A model generated the notes under the pieces. It had not been told where the DNA came from and did not search any database. It worked only from the letters and a program-made list of their open reading frames with translations. From the NCBI RefSeq assembly GCF_036327005.1, contig NZ_JAUGZK010000001.1, positions 372,001-436,000 of the forward strand: a stretch of DNA of 64,000 nt, in the 5' to 3' direction. Positions 35,868 to 44,590 of the stretch are shown one piece after another; the first letter of the stretch is position 1, and every line of letters starts with the position of its first letter. The DNA is from Alkalimonas mucilaginosa (lineage in GTDB: Bacteria; Pseudomonadota; Gammaproteobacteria; Enterobacterales; Alteromonadaceae). The position numbers and the translations under genes are program-made.

Positions 35868-35891
35868 TCAGGCGCTCAGGCGCCTGATTTT
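35868..35891 (+). terminator. Terminator after fklB
   Basis: A 7-bp stem (35868-35874 with 35881-35887) followed by TTTT. It lies between convergent fklB and dsbB. Confidence 0.65.
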
Positions 35892-35902
35892 GTAACAGTG
35901 AA

Positions 35903-36442
35903 TCAGCCTTTGTATGGGTTCGTACTCAGCCGGACTGCTTGACTGAGTAACACCAGCACCGCCACCAGCGCATAAGCTACAAAGATCCATTGCATCCAGT
36001 CCGCCATCGACGCACCGGCAAATTGCCAGTCAATAGCACCGCAAGGCCCGATTGGGTCAAACATCGCGGGGAACCACTGGTGCAGTGGCATCCACTCAGG
36101 AAAGTCAGCGAATAATGCGCAGCTGTAAAAACCGCCATCTGCAATCAACTGTTCGATACCACTAAGCTTTCGTGCTTGTTGCCAACCATAGACGGCTGCT
36201 GCCAGCCAACCCAGACCGGCCAAAAGCCGGACCGGCGTACTTGCCGGTGCCAGCAAGCCAAGTAAAGCAGCCAAAAAAATACCAGCTACAGCAGCCCGGA
36301 TGTAAACACACTGCATGCAAGGCTCCAGGCCCATACCATATTGAAAGTACAGCGCCGCCAGCTGTAATCCGAGCGCGGTTAGCAGCAGTAATAACCAGCT
36401 TAGTCGCTGCTTTGAAAATTTTTTCAGCCATGCAAACATCAT
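35903..36442 (-). CDS. dsbB: Disulfide bond formation protein DsbB
   Basis: 179 residues from ATG 36442, which has GGAG five nt upstream; the longer frame from 36475 lacks a site. Four transmembrane helices. The first redox pair is Cys42-Cys45 (EPCMQC), the second Cys108/Cys134 (YSCALF...GPCG), both in the positions expected for DsbB. It reoxidises periplasmic DsbA and passes electrons to quinones. dsbA is not in this window. It is divergent from fadR. Confidence 0.94.
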   Translation of the reverse strand: MMFAWLKKFSKQRLSWLLLLLTALGLQLAALYFQYGMGLEPCMQCVYIRAAVAGIFLAALLGLLAPASTPVRLLAGLGWLAAAVYGWQQARKLSGIEQLIADGGFYSCALFADFPEWMPLHQWFPAMFDPIGPCGAIDWQFAGASMADWMQWIFVAYALVAVLVLLSQAVRLSTNPYKG

Positions 36443-36543
36443 TCTGGCTCCGGGATAAGTCGAGTTTTGAGGCACTTACTCTATGCGATTGCCGACGATG
36501 TTACAACTGCCACGCCAAATGCCCGCCAAATTGGCAGCACCAC

Positions 36544-36571
36544 TTGTTAAGTAGCCGTTCTCTGGTACAAT
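36544..36571 (+). promoter_or_regulatory. Promoter of fadR
   Basis: TTGTTA (36544-36549) and TACAAT (36566-36571) with a 16-nt spacer; TGG directly before the -10 gives an extended -10 (TGG-TACAAT). It lies 45 bp upstream of the fadR start. Confidence 0.6.
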
Positions 36572-36616
36572 CAGTCGATATTTTATAACGATAACAGCAT
36601 AAGTGGATCTTTCTGG

Positions 36617-37333
36617 ATGACCAACCTTATCAAAGCACAAAGCCCTGCCGGTTTTGCGGAAGAATACATCGTCGACTCCATCTGGAATGGTAAATTTGCT
36701 CCAGGTTCTATTCTACCCGCCGAGCGAGAGTTGTCAGAACTGATAGGCGTCACCAGAACAACGTTACGGGAAGTATTGCAGCGTTTGGCGCGGGATGGCT
36801 GGTTGACTATCCAGCATGGCAAGCCAACCAAAGTAAATAACTTTTGGGAAACTTCGGGGTTAAATATTTTGGAAACCCTGGCCCGGCTGGATCAGGATCA
36901 AATGCCGGATTTGGTTAATGAGCTACTCTCTGCCCGAACCAATATCAGCGCTATTTATATCCGCGGTGCAATCAAAACTCATCGCGAAGAAGCCATGGCG
37001 TCTTTTGGTGGCGCGGATGAATTGCCAGATACTGCTGAAGCTTTTGCTGATTTTGACTACAATTTAAATCATGAATTGGCACTGCACTCCTCCAACCGAA
37101 TTTATGTGCTAATTTTGAATGGGTTTCGCGGGCTCTATAACAAAATTGCCCGTTTTTACTTTTCTCAGCCAGAAGCCCGGCAACTGGCCCGCAGCTATTA
37201 TCAGGAGTTACGTGCATACGCTGAAGCGGGCCGTCATGATGAAGTGATCGCTGTAGTCCGTAAGTATGGCTGGGAAAGTGGCAAAATCTGGTCGGGTCTG
37301 CGTGCCAGTATTCCCAATGATCTGATGGAATGA
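36617..37333 (+). CDS. fadR: Fatty acid metabolism regulator FadR
   Basis: 238 residues (E. coli 239). N-terminal GntR-type winged helix with PAERELSELIGVTRTTLREVLQRLARDGWL and the following QHGKPTKVNNFWETSGLNIL, which is the FadR hallmark. The C-terminal all-helical acyl-CoA domain follows. It represses beta-oxidation genes and can activate unsaturated fatty acid synthesis; long-chain acyl-CoA releases it. A matching operator sits in front of fadIJ at 9768 in this window. Terminator at 37361. Confidence 0.95.
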   Translation: MTNLIKAQSPAGFAEEYIVDSIWNGKFAPGSILPAERELSELIGVTRTTLREVLQRLARDGWLTIQHGKPTKVNNFWETSGLNILETLARLDQDQMPDLVNELLSARTNISAIYIRGAIKTHREEAMASFGGADELPDTAEAFADFDYNLNHELALHSSNRIYVLILNGFRGLYNKIARFYFSQPEARQLARSYYQELRAYAEAGRHDEVIAVVRKYGWESGKIWSGLRASIPNDLME

Positions 37334-37360
37334 TGACCTAAGATTTTGGTCTGAACGATG

Positions 37361-37383
37361 AAAACCGCTGCGGCGGTTTTTTT
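37361..37383 (+). terminator. Rho-independent terminator of fadR
   Basis: An 8-bp stem (37361-37368 with 37373-37380) around a TGCG loop, running into seven T. Confidence 0.9.
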
Positions 37384-37439
37384 ATTGTCAGTGGTGCAGT
37401 AGCCAAGGCTTGTGGAGTCGCGAAAAGGGACGTATCATT

Positions 37440-37462
37440 AAAAGGAATATCTTATTCTTTTT
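37440..37462. promoter_or_regulatory. 23-bp palindrome in the leader of the sulfur-transfer fusion gene
   Basis: An AT-rich near-perfect inverted repeat, centre 37451, with inner half-sites GAATA and TATTC. Eighteen of 23 positions are symmetric. It ends 20 bp before the ATG of the fusion gene and is likely a repressor operator. GAATA/TATTC-type sites are used by ArsR-family sensors, some of which sense persulfide; no such regulator is encoded nearby, so the binder is unknown. Confidence 0.5.
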
Positions 37463-37482
37463 AGTTATATGCTTGGGCTGTT

Positions 37483-39732
37483 ATGAAACCAATCCTGTCT
37501 GTAAAGCGCGCCGAAATCTATCTGGATAACAATGCAACCACACCGGTACTGCCTTGTGCAGCCGAGGCGGTGCAGCATCATATGATGCAATGTTTTGGTA
37601 ATCCAAGCAGTACCCATGCTACTGGTATTAAAGCTAAGGTTGAGCTGGAAGCGACCCGCCAGTTGGCGCGTAAACTAATAGGAGCCGGTAAAGGCGATAT
37701 TGTGTTTACTTCCGGTGCAACCGAAGGGATTCAGGCCTCGGTACTCTCGGCACTAACCAAAGCGAAAGCCGAAGGTCGGACAGGGCCGGATACCTTATTG
37801 CTTTATGGTGCGACCGAACACAAAGCGGTTCCGCAGAGTTTGCAGCACTGGAATCAACTGCTTGGCCTGGATGCGACCCTGTGTGCAATCCCGGTCGATA
37901 AAGATGGTTTGCTGGATTTAGACTTTATTCGTCAGCAGTTGCCCAAGGCGGCGGTGATTTGCACCATGGCCGCTAATAATGAAACCGGAGTGCAGCAAGA
38001 TCTGACAGCGTTGGAGCACTGCATTCGAGCCGTGCGAACCGATATTCCCTGGTTGGTGGATTGTGTGCAGGCGTTGGGAAAAATGGCGCTGCAGCTTGCC
38101 AATACCAGCATCGATTACGCTCCTTTTAGTGGCCATAAACTATATGCTCCCAAGGGAATTGGTTTTTTGTATCTGCGTGAAGGGGTTCATTTTCAGCCTT
38201 TAGTCGTTGGTGGGGGGCAGGAAAGTGGCTTGCGGTCTGGCACTGAAAACCTGCCAGGTATTGCCGCCTTACATGCTATTTTTACTGAGTTATTGAAAAC
38301 CGAAGGCTCGGTATTTCAGCCAGTGCCGCAGCTATGGCAATATCGGGCCGATTTACTGAGCGCGCTAAAAAAGGTATTTCCCAGGCTGGAACTAAACAGC
38401 GATGCACCCTACTGCGTGCCGACAACCATCAATTTTTCGGTGCCTGGTTTTTACAGCAAGGACATTATGGATTTGTTCGATGCTGCCGGCATTCGTGTCA
38501 GCTCAGGCTCTGCCTGCAGCTCGAAAGTACCCAGCAGTTTTGTGCTCGATGCGATGGGGCTTGAACCCTGGCGCTCGCAAGGGTCTATCCGCTTATCCTT
38601 TGGTCCAGCCATGACGCCTGATGAATGCCGGCAGGCCTGTTTGCGTATTGTGGAACTGGCTGAGGTGGTAAAAAAACATTGCCTGGTGCTGACCGACGCT
38701 ACACCTACTCTGGAATGGCATACCAAAGGCTTAACCCAATTAAAGCATGAAAGCTTGTGCAGCTATTTGCTGGTCTGCCCGGAGAGTCGCGCTGCGGTAG
38801 TGATTGATCCAGTGTTGCCTTTGCTGGGCCGCTTACACGCGATGATCCAGGGCCAGCAATTGCAACTGCAGGCGGTGCTGGATACGCACCAGCACCCGAA
38901 CCATGCTTCGGCGCGTAGCGAGCTTTGTACCCTGTTGCAGCTGGATTGCAGTCGGGACACCAACACCTTAGGTTGGCCTGTGGAGGGGGACACAATCGCA
39001 TGTGGTGAATACCGTTTGCGCCGCGTTAGCACGCCAGGACACAGCTCTGATGCCAGCAGCTACTTGCTGTATCAGCAGGATCTGCTTCGGGCAGCCTTTG
39101 TGGGGGATTTACTGTTGCCCGGAGGGGTTGGACGCACCGATCTGGCCGGTGGAGATGCCAGGGCACTGCAAGGCAGTCTACAGCGTCTGCAGCAACAGCT
39201 GTTGCCTGATACGCTGTTATTGTCCAGCCACGATTACGCCCAGCGCTTTTTTACCACCCTGGCCATAGCCTGTGATGAGCAACCCGTGCTGCGATCCTTG
39301 TTGCAAGGAGAGCTCCCACCTGATGACTGGCAACAAGCTGCCAATGCGCAGGCTCGCCAACTGCAAGCATTGGAGCAGCATTTCTGTGGCTTGGTCGAAG
39401 TGATGCCGACAGATGCCAAGGCAACCATCATGCCTGAGCAGTTGGCTGAATTTATGCGCCAACATCCGCAGCTACAGGTGGTGGATGTACGAGAGCCGCA
39501 CGAGCAAAGTGCAGGTGCTCTGGCTCCTTACTTGCCAACGGGGTCCTTGGTACGGGAGGTGCCGTTGTCTAAGCTGTGCCATCTGCTCAGTCACGCCGAT
39601 TGGCAATTGGATACACCATTGTTGATGGTTTGCCGCACAGGCAATCGCAGCCTGGTTGCATGCCAGGTGCTGGCTCGGCTGGGCTTTCGCCAGTTGTACA
39701 ATTTAAAAGGCGGTATGGCGCTGATTAGCTGA
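37483..39732 (+). CDS. Cysteine desulfurase / MBL persulfide dioxygenase-like / rhodanese fusion
   Basis: 749 residues with three enzymatic modules. Residues ~9-395 are an IscS/NifS-type cysteine desulfurase: YLDNNATTPV, PLP lysine in SGHK219LYAPKG, and persulfide cysteine 345 in SGSAC345SS. Residues ~410-610 are a metallo-beta-lactamase fold of the ETHE1 persulfide-dioxygenase group, with THQHPNH (His469, His471), His520 (STPGH) and Asp542 (FVGDLLLPGGVGRTDL), which are the three Fe-ligand positions of ETHE1, plus His583. The usual HxHxDH motif has Asn473 in place of Asp. Residues ~640-749 are a rhodanese with active Cys717 in VCRTGNRS. The order suggests cysteine sulfur is released as persulfide, then oxidised to sulfite and/or transferred, all on one chain. 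No operon partner; it is flanked by fadR and, convergently, chrR. Specific product is inference. Confidence 0.88.
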   Translation: MKPILSVKRAEIYLDNNATTPVLPCAAEAVQHHMMQCFGNPSSTHATGIKAKVELEATRQLARKLIGAGKGDIVFTSGATEGIQASVLSALTKAKAEGRTGPDTLLLYGATEHKAVPQSLQHWNQLLGLDATLCAIPVDKDGLLDLDFIRQQLPKAAVICTMAANNETGVQQDLTALEHCIRAVRTDIPWLVDCVQALGKMALQLANTSIDYAPFSGHKLYAPKGIGFLYLREGVHFQPLVVGGGQESGLRSGTENLPGIAALHAIFTELLKTEGSVFQPVPQLWQYRADLLSALKKVFPRLELNSDAPYCVPTTINFSVPGFYSKDIMDLFDAAGIRVSSGSACSSKVPSSFVLDAMGLEPWRSQGSIRLSFGPAMTPDECRQACLRIVELAEVVKKHCLVLTDATPTLEWHTKGLTQLKHESLCSYLLVCPESRAAVVIDPVLPLLGRLHAMIQGQQLQLQAVLDTHQHPNHASARSELCTLLQLDCSRDTNTLGWPVEGDTIACGEYRLRRVSTPGHSSDASSYLLYQQDLLRAAFVGDLLLPGGVGRTDLAGGDARALQGSLQRLQQQLLPDTLLLSSHDYAQRFFTTLAIACDEQPVLRSLLQGELPPDDWQQAANAQARQLQALEQHFCGLVEVMPTDAKATIMPEQLAEFMRQHPQLQVVDVREPHEQSAGALAPYLPTGSLVREVPLSKLCHLLSHADWQLDTPLLMVCRTGNRSLVACQVLARLGFRQLYNLKGGMALIS

Positions 39733-39734
39733 CA

Positions 39735-39758
39735 AAGGGCCAGGTGCATCTGGCCCTT
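39735..39758. terminator. Hairpin between the convergent fusion gene and chrR
   Basis: A 9-bp perfect stem (39735-39743 with 39750-39758) and 6-nt loop, two bases past the stop of the fusion gene. No T-run on the plus strand and only TTT on the minus strand, so termination may be weak. Confidence 0.45.
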
Positions 39759-39768
39759 ACGGGACGGA

Positions 39769-40452
39769 TTAATAGAACAAATGCTGCAATGGGTTCAATA
39801 AACGGGTAATGCCTTTATTGAACTGGAGTGGAGCACTTAACACCGACAAACACAGGCAGTCCTCATTTGGCAAGGTGCGCGGGCTATGGGTGTCGTCAGG
39901 TGTATTGATCAACAGATCGCCGACACCATAACTGCCTTGCTCATCCACGATACGGCCACTCAACACCAGTGTGATTTCCAGCCCCTTGTGGGTGTGCTGT
40001 GGAATAGCAGTATCTTTATCAATGTACAGCAAAGAGACATGGCGTTTGTCACCCGCAGGCAGTTTAGCGTTGGCAATGCTACCGAGCTGAGTCCATTTGG
40101 TATGCTGGCCAACCAGCCTGGCTAAAGCTCTGGGCACAGTGAAGGTTTTGTCTCTCAGTTGCACCTGGACCGGGCTTAGCTGATGCGGTAGTTCACGGCT
40201 ATCAAGCTGAGGCTGCGCCATAATCTCTGCCAGCATAGCGTCCATATCATCGGACAACTGCTGTTCTGGTGGTGGTGCAGACTGCTCCAGCAGCAAACCC
40301 TGCTCTGCAGCCAAATCAAGACAAAGTTGCTGGCAATGAGGGCATAAATCAATGTGCGCGGCTACCGCCAACGCAATATCTGCTTCGAGGGTGCCTTCCA
40401 CGTATTGTTCCAATAACGGGATGCCCGGATGATGTTTAACTGCGTGTGCCAT
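39769..40452 (-). CDS. chrR: ChrR-family anti-sigma factor
   Basis: 227 residues. The N-terminal zinc-binding anti-sigma domain has His33 and CPHC (HIDLCPHC) and a preceding His in AHAVKHHPG. The C-terminal half is a cupin (about 100-215) with IPQHTHKGLEITLVLSG. This is the ChrR layout, where zinc keeps the sigma factor bound and singlet oxygen or organic hydroperoxide releases it. It follows the sigma factor with a 17-nt overlap, as is typical of RpoE-ChrR pairs. Confidence 0.9.
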   Translation of the reverse strand: MAHAVKHHPGIPLLEQYVEGTLEADIALAVAAHIDLCPHCQQLCLDLAAEQGLLLEQSAPPPEQQLSDDMDAMLAEIMAQPQLDSRELPHQLSPVQVQLRDKTFTVPRALARLVGQHTKWTQLGSIANAKLPAGDKRHVSLLYIDKDTAIPQHTHKGLEITLVLSGRIVDEQGSYGVGDLLINTPDDTHSPRTLPNEDCLCLSVLSAPLQFNKGITRLLNPLQHLFY

Positions 40453-41104
40453 CGAGTGCCTCTCTCAAACGATCCAGTGCCAGACGAATTCGTGATTTTA
40501 CTGTGCCAAGCGGGATAGCCAGCTCATCCGAAACTTCCTGATGCGACTTCTCTTCCAAATATACTTTTACCATCACCAGACGCTGTGCTTCGGGCAGGCG
40601 TTCAAAGTGAGGTGCTAACTTCTCAGTCATCAGGATGGTATCCCATTGATGACTGCCAGAATCTTCCAGCTCGGGGTAATTGCCGTCGTACCACAGATCG
40701 TCGGCACTGATATCATCTTTACGGCTTTGTTTCTTGCGTAACATGTCAAAACGCACGTTACGGGCTATGGTGAAAATCCAGGTGGAAGCACAGCCGCGGC
40801 TTGGGTCAAACAAGCGGGCTTTGCGCCACACATTCAGCATGGTGTCTTGCACCATTTCCAGGGCTTGTTGCTCGTTGCCAAACATTTTCATGCCAAAAGC
40901 TTTCAGCCGCGGTGCAAAATAACTAAACAGCTCTGAATAAGCAGCTTTGTCCTGATGCACTGCAACAAAGCTTAGTGCATCTTCCCATTGACCCGTTCGG
41001 ATCTCGGAAGCGTTTTCTTCTTTTTCTTTCGTCGACATCTCAAGCTCACGTTTCGAAGCAGAGCTACCATCATGCCTGTGACTCAAGGATAAATTCAACA
41101 TCAT
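40436..41104 (-). CDS. ECF sigma factor (RpoE-ChrR type)
   Basis: 222 residues from ATG 41104, which has AGGA about 7 nt upstream; ATG 41182 lacks a site and 41038 (MSTKEKEE) is a shorter alternative that would match other family members. Region 2 (FSYFAPRLKAFGMKMFGNEQQALEMVQDTMLNVWRKARLFDPSRG) and region 4 (LPEAQRLVMVKVYLEEKSHQEVSDELAIPLGTVKSRIRLA) are complete. The downstream chrR makes it an ECF11-type regulator of photo-oxidative or hydroperoxide stress. It probably drives its own transcription from 41151-41181. Confidence 0.9.
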   Translation of the reverse strand: MMLNLSLSHRHDGSSASKRELEMSTKEKEENASEIRTGQWEDALSFVAVHQDKAAYSELFSYFAPRLKAFGMKMFGNEQQALEMVQDTMLNVWRKARLFDPSRGCASTWIFTIARNVRFDMLRKKQSRKDDISADDLWYDGNYPELEDSGSHQWDTILMTEKLAPHFERLPEAQRLVMVKVYLEEKSHQEVSDELAIPLGTVKSRIRLALDRLREALDGTRS

Positions 41105-41150
41105 TCGTCTTTCCTGATTGTGCAATGGGTGACAATGGATAAACCTGCAC

Positions 41151-41181
41151 TTTATACGCTGCAATAGTGAAACTGGATTCA
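41151..41181 (-). promoter_or_regulatory. Candidate autoregulated ECF promoter
   Basis: Reading leftward: TGAATCC (41181-41175), a 16-nt spacer, then CGTATAAA (41158-41151). This resembles the TGATCC / CGTA pattern known for RpoE-ChrR sigma factors, with one extra base in the -35. The predicted start is ~40 bp before the sigma ATG. A usual housekeeping -10 is not present here. Confidence 0.55.
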
Positions 41182-41274
41182 TTTTATTTTATAGAAAGAT
41201 AACGGCTATATTTTCTGATTTTTATTCCATTTTTTTGCGGTATTATGGCGGCATTAACCAGTAGGAGACGCATT

Positions 41275-41880
41275 ATGAAAACAGTATTAGTCATAGAAAG
41301 CTCTATCAGTGGTAAAGCAGGTAAATCAACGCAATTGATTGAGCAATTTGTCGCGAAGTTACCATCCTCAGTGCAGTTGGATCGGATTGATTTAGCGGCT
41401 GAACCATTACCACATTTGGAAATGAATGAAATTGCTGCCTGGATGACACCAGAGGCGGATCGTTCTTTGGAGCAAGCCGCACTGGCTCGCCATTCCGATG
41501 ATTTGATTGACCGTTTTAAGCAAGCCGATGCCATTATACTGGGCGTACCAATGTACAACTTTGGTGTACCTAGTCAATTGAAAGCTCTGTTTGATCGGAT
41601 TGCCCGTGCAGGTATTACCTTTAAATACACCGAGCAAGGCCCGGTTGGATTACTGGCCGATAAACCTGTGGTTATTTTTGCAACTCGTGGTGGTATTTAT
41701 CAGGGTACAGGTGCAGATAGCCAGACACCATTTTTGCAGCAGTTCTTCAACTTTATTGGCCTGAGTGAGCAGCACTTTATTTATGCAGAAGGCCTGAATA
41801 TGGGCGAGGACGCAGCCCGTGCTACGCTGGATAAAGCCGAACAGCGGATTGCGGCATTAAGTGAAGAGCTGGCAGCTTAA
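41275..41880 (+). CDS. azoR: FMN-dependent NADH-azoreductase AzoR
   Basis: 201 residues from ATG 41275 (AGGAG upstream), the same length as E. coli AzoR. Flavodoxin-like fold: VLVIESSISG, VPMYNFGVPSQLKALFDRI and the FATRGGIY segment. It reduces azo bonds and quinones with NADH via FMN. It starts 170 bp from the divergent ECF sigma gene; whether it belongs to the regulon is unknown. Terminator follows. Confidence 0.93.
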   Translation: MKTVLVIESSISGKAGKSTQLIEQFVAKLPSSVQLDRIDLAAEPLPHLEMNEIAAWMTPEADRSLEQAALARHSDDLIDRFKQADAIILGVPMYNFGVPSQLKALFDRIARAGITFKYTEQGPVGLLADKPVVIFATRGGIYQGTGADSQTPFLQQFFNFIGLSEQHFIYAEGLNMGEDAARATLDKAEQRIAALSEELAA

Positions 41881-41909
41881 GCTGTTTTAACACTTTAAAC
41901 CGATTATTC

Positions 41910-41942
41910 AAGCAAGCGGGCAGGGTTGGCCGCTTGCTTTTG
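41910..41942 (+). terminator. Terminator of azoR
   Basis: A 10-bp stem (41910-41919 with 41930-41939) and TTTT (41938-41941). Confidence 0.8.
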
Positions 41943-41984
41943 GTTCAACTAAACCTGTTTCTTTCCCGCTTAATCCTGCATTGC

Positions 41985-42013
41985 TTGCATCCTGACTTGA
42001 GCCTTTGTATAAA
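41985..42013 (+). promoter_or_regulatory. Promoter of the S9 peptidase gene
   Basis: TTGCAT (41985-41990) and TATAAA (42008-42013) with a perfect 17-nt spacer, 33 bp before the ATG. Confidence 0.75.
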
Positions 42014-42046
42014 AGGCGTTATTCCAACAACCATAAAAGTGCCACT

Positions 42047-44527
42047 ATGAAACTTCTGACTTCCTCCATACTGGTGGTTGCACTGGCCGGTGCCAGCATG
42101 GCTTCCTTACCAGTGCATGCCAAAAACGAACCTCTGACTCATCGCATTGAACCGATCCAACTGGAACCGCTGTATGCTGCTGATGCCAGCATCCGGTTAA
42201 CGATGGAACAGATCATGGCCGATCCGGATTGGCTGGGGCGGCAACCTGAAAATGAGTTCTGGTCTGCAGACAGCCAGTATATTTACTACCAGCGCAAGCG
42301 TGAGGGCAGTGAAATCCGTGACTGGTACAAGCGCTCGGTAACAGAGACAAACCGGGATAATGGCAGCTTGGTCCCTTTGACGGAAGTGCATCAGATGGGC
42401 GCTGCCGATGCCATTTATTCCAGCGATGGTCAGCTGCAGGCCTATACCTTCCAGGGTAATGTATTCATTAAGGAAAGCCAAAGCGGTACTATTCGTCAGT
42501 TAAGCCGCAGCCAGGACCGGCAAAGTCATCTGCAATTTTTAACCGATGGCCGTTTGGCTTACCGCAGTGGCTGGCAGTATTTTGCGGTGGATCCCTTAAG
42601 TGGCCTGACAGAGCAATTATTCAGCATCCGCACCGAAGATGCGCCGAAAGCCCCCAGCGTACCAGAAAGCTATCTGGCGCAAGAACAACACAAGCTGCTG
42701 GAGTTTGTTGCTTTGCAACAGCGCAATCGCACAGAGCGTCATCAGCAGGAGCAAGCGTTAAAGCAACAAAACCCTGCTATGCCGCCACAAAGTATTTATG
42801 TCGGCAAAGACAAGCATATCGTCGATGCCAGCCTGTCACCACAAGGCAACTATTTGCTGGTGGCCATTCGTGCGCAGCAAAGCAGCAGCGACCGCGATAT
42901 TATGCCAAACTACATTTCGCCAAGCGGTGATATTATTGCGGAGTCGGTGCGTCGGCGGGTGCATGATTTCAAACCATTGCCACAGCAGTTGATCCTGGTC
43001 GATCTGACGGATGGCAGCCAGCATACTTTAAGTTACAGCAGCCTGCCGGGTTACAACGATGATGTGTTAAAAGACGTCAAAGCCGAAAATGCCCGTGCCC
43101 GTGGCGAGCGTTACCGTAGCGAGAAAGTGATCCGCGATATTGGTCTCATGACCGATTGGTACTGGACACAGAGTGCCATGCGTTGGAATGCACAAGGCAA
43201 CCAGGCCGCCGTAATGCTAAAAGCCTTTGATAACAAAGATCGTTGGCTGGCAACTGTTGATTTTGCCAATAAACGTCTGGTACCGCAGCACCGGTTGCAC
43301 GACAGTGCCTGGGTCAATTATGCCTTTAATGATTTTGGCTGGTTACCTGCTGGCGATACCTTGTATTATTTGTCGGAAGAGAGCGGTTACTCACATCTGT
43401 ATACCAAGGCACTGAATCAGCGCCGGCCACAAAAGCTTACTGAAGGTCGCTTTGAAGTCGCTAATCCGGTTTTAACCCGTGATGGCCGCTTTATCTACTT
43501 CAAAGGCAACCGCAACCATCCGGGGCAGTACGATGTGTTTCGAGTCCAGCTGAGCAACAATCAGTTGCAGCAAGTCACCACTTTGCCGGGTGCGGTTGAT
43601 TTTCAGTTATCACCAGATGAAAGCCAGCTGTTGCTGCGTTACTCCAACAATCTAAAGCCTCATGAGCTGTATGTTACGACGGCAGAGCCAGCAGCAGAGG
43701 TGCAGCGCTTAACCTATACCATTTCCGATGCTTTTAAAGCTTTGCCGTTGCAGGCACCCAAAATTGTCCCGGTGCCCTCCAGTCATCAGGCAGCACCCAT
43801 CTACTCCAAGCTGTACCTGCCAGAGAACCATATGGATGGTGAGCCGCGTCGGGCGGTGATCTTTAACCATGGTGCTGGTTATCTGCAAAACAGCGATCTG
43901 GGTTGGTCGGTGTATTTCCGTGAGTTTTTGTTCCACAATTTGCTGGCACAGCATGGCTATGTGGTGTTGGATATGGATTATCGGGCATCAAAAGGCTATG
44001 GCCGTGACTGGCGTACCGCGATTTACCGTCAAATGGGCACGCCGGAAGTAGAGGATTTGGTGGATGGTGTGAACTGGATGGTGGAAAACGTTCATGTTGA
44101 TCGTAACCGGGTTGGCACCTACGGCGGTTCATACGGCGGCTTTATGACCTTTATGGCCATGTTTAACGAGCCGGAACTTTTTAAAGCCGGTGCGGCTTTA
44201 CGGCCGGTTAGCGACTGGGCCTATTACAACCACCCCTATACCAGCAATATCCTTAATACGCCGGATATAGATCCTATTGCTTATGAGCGCAGCTCGCCGA
44301 TCTATTTTGCCGAAGGTTTGCGCTACCCGCTTTTGATCAGCGCTCCTATGGTCGATCGTAATGTGTTCTTCCAGGATGTGGTGCGTTTGGTGCAACGCTT
44401 TATTGAGCTGGAGATTCCGCACTTTGAAACAGCGATTTATCCGGTGGAAGATCACGGTTATGTGCAGCCAAGCAGTTGGCTGGATCAATACCGCCGTATC
44501 TTTAAGTTGTTTGAAGACAATCTGTAA
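42047..44527 (+). CDS. Secreted S9 family peptidase (DPP IV-like)
   Basis: 826 residues from ATG 42047; the upstream in-frame ATG (42005) would place the -10 box inside the gene. Signal peptide to about residue 27 (SLPVHA). A long beta-propeller N-terminal half, then the alpha/beta-hydrolase peptidase domain with catalytic Ser695 (GTYGGSYGGF), Asp770 (APMVDRN) and His803 (EDHGYV). These match prolyl oligopeptidase/DPP IV-like enzymes. Likely periplasmic cleavage of proline-containing oligopeptides. Own promoter and terminator, so a single-gene unit. Confidence 0.92.
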   Translation: MKLLTSSILVVALAGASMASLPVHAKNEPLTHRIEPIQLEPLYAADASIRLTMEQIMADPDWLGRQPENEFWSADSQYIYYQRKREGSEIRDWYKRSVTETNRDNGSLVPLTEVHQMGAADAIYSSDGQLQAYTFQGNVFIKESQSGTIRQLSRSQDRQSHLQFLTDGRLAYRSGWQYFAVDPLSGLTEQLFSIRTEDAPKAPSVPESYLAQEQHKLLEFVALQQRNRTERHQQEQALKQQNPAMPPQSIYVGKDKHIVDASLSPQGNYLLVAIRAQQSSSDRDIMPNYISPSGDIIAESVRRRVHDFKPLPQQLILVDLTDGSQHTLSYSSLPGYNDDVLKDVKAENARARGERYRSEKVIRDIGLMTDWYWTQSAMRWNAQGNQAAVMLKAFDNKDRWLATVDFANKRLVPQHRLHDSAWVNYAFNDFGWLPAGDTLYYLSEESGYSHLYTKALNQRRPQKLTEGRFEVANPVLTRDGRFIYFKGNRNHPGQYDVFRVQLSNNQLQQVTTLPGAVDFQLSPDESQLLLRYSNNLKPHELYVTTAEPAAEVQRLTYTISDAFKALPLQAPKIVPVPSSHQAAPIYSKLYLPENHMDGEPRRAVIFNHGAGYLQNSDLGWSVYFREFLFHNLLAQHGYVVLDMDYRASKGYGRDWRTAIYRQMGTPEVEDLVDGVNWMVENVHVDRNRVGTYGGSYGGFMTFMAMFNEPELFKAGAALRPVSDWAYYNHPYTSNILNTPDIDPIAYERSSPIYFAEGLRYPLLISAPMVDRNVFFQDVVRLVQRFIELEIPHFETAIYPVEDHGYVQPSSWLDQYRRIFKLFEDNL

Positions 44528-44548
44528 CGGGCAGTAGATTAACATCAT

Positions 44549-44576
44549 AACCGGGCCACTGAGCCCGGTTTTGTTT
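44549..44576 (+). terminator. Terminator of the S9 peptidase gene
   Basis: An 8-bp stem (44549-44556 with 44563-44570) followed by TTTGTTTT. Confidence 0.85.
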
Positions 44577-44590
44577 TCAGGCCAGTTCTA

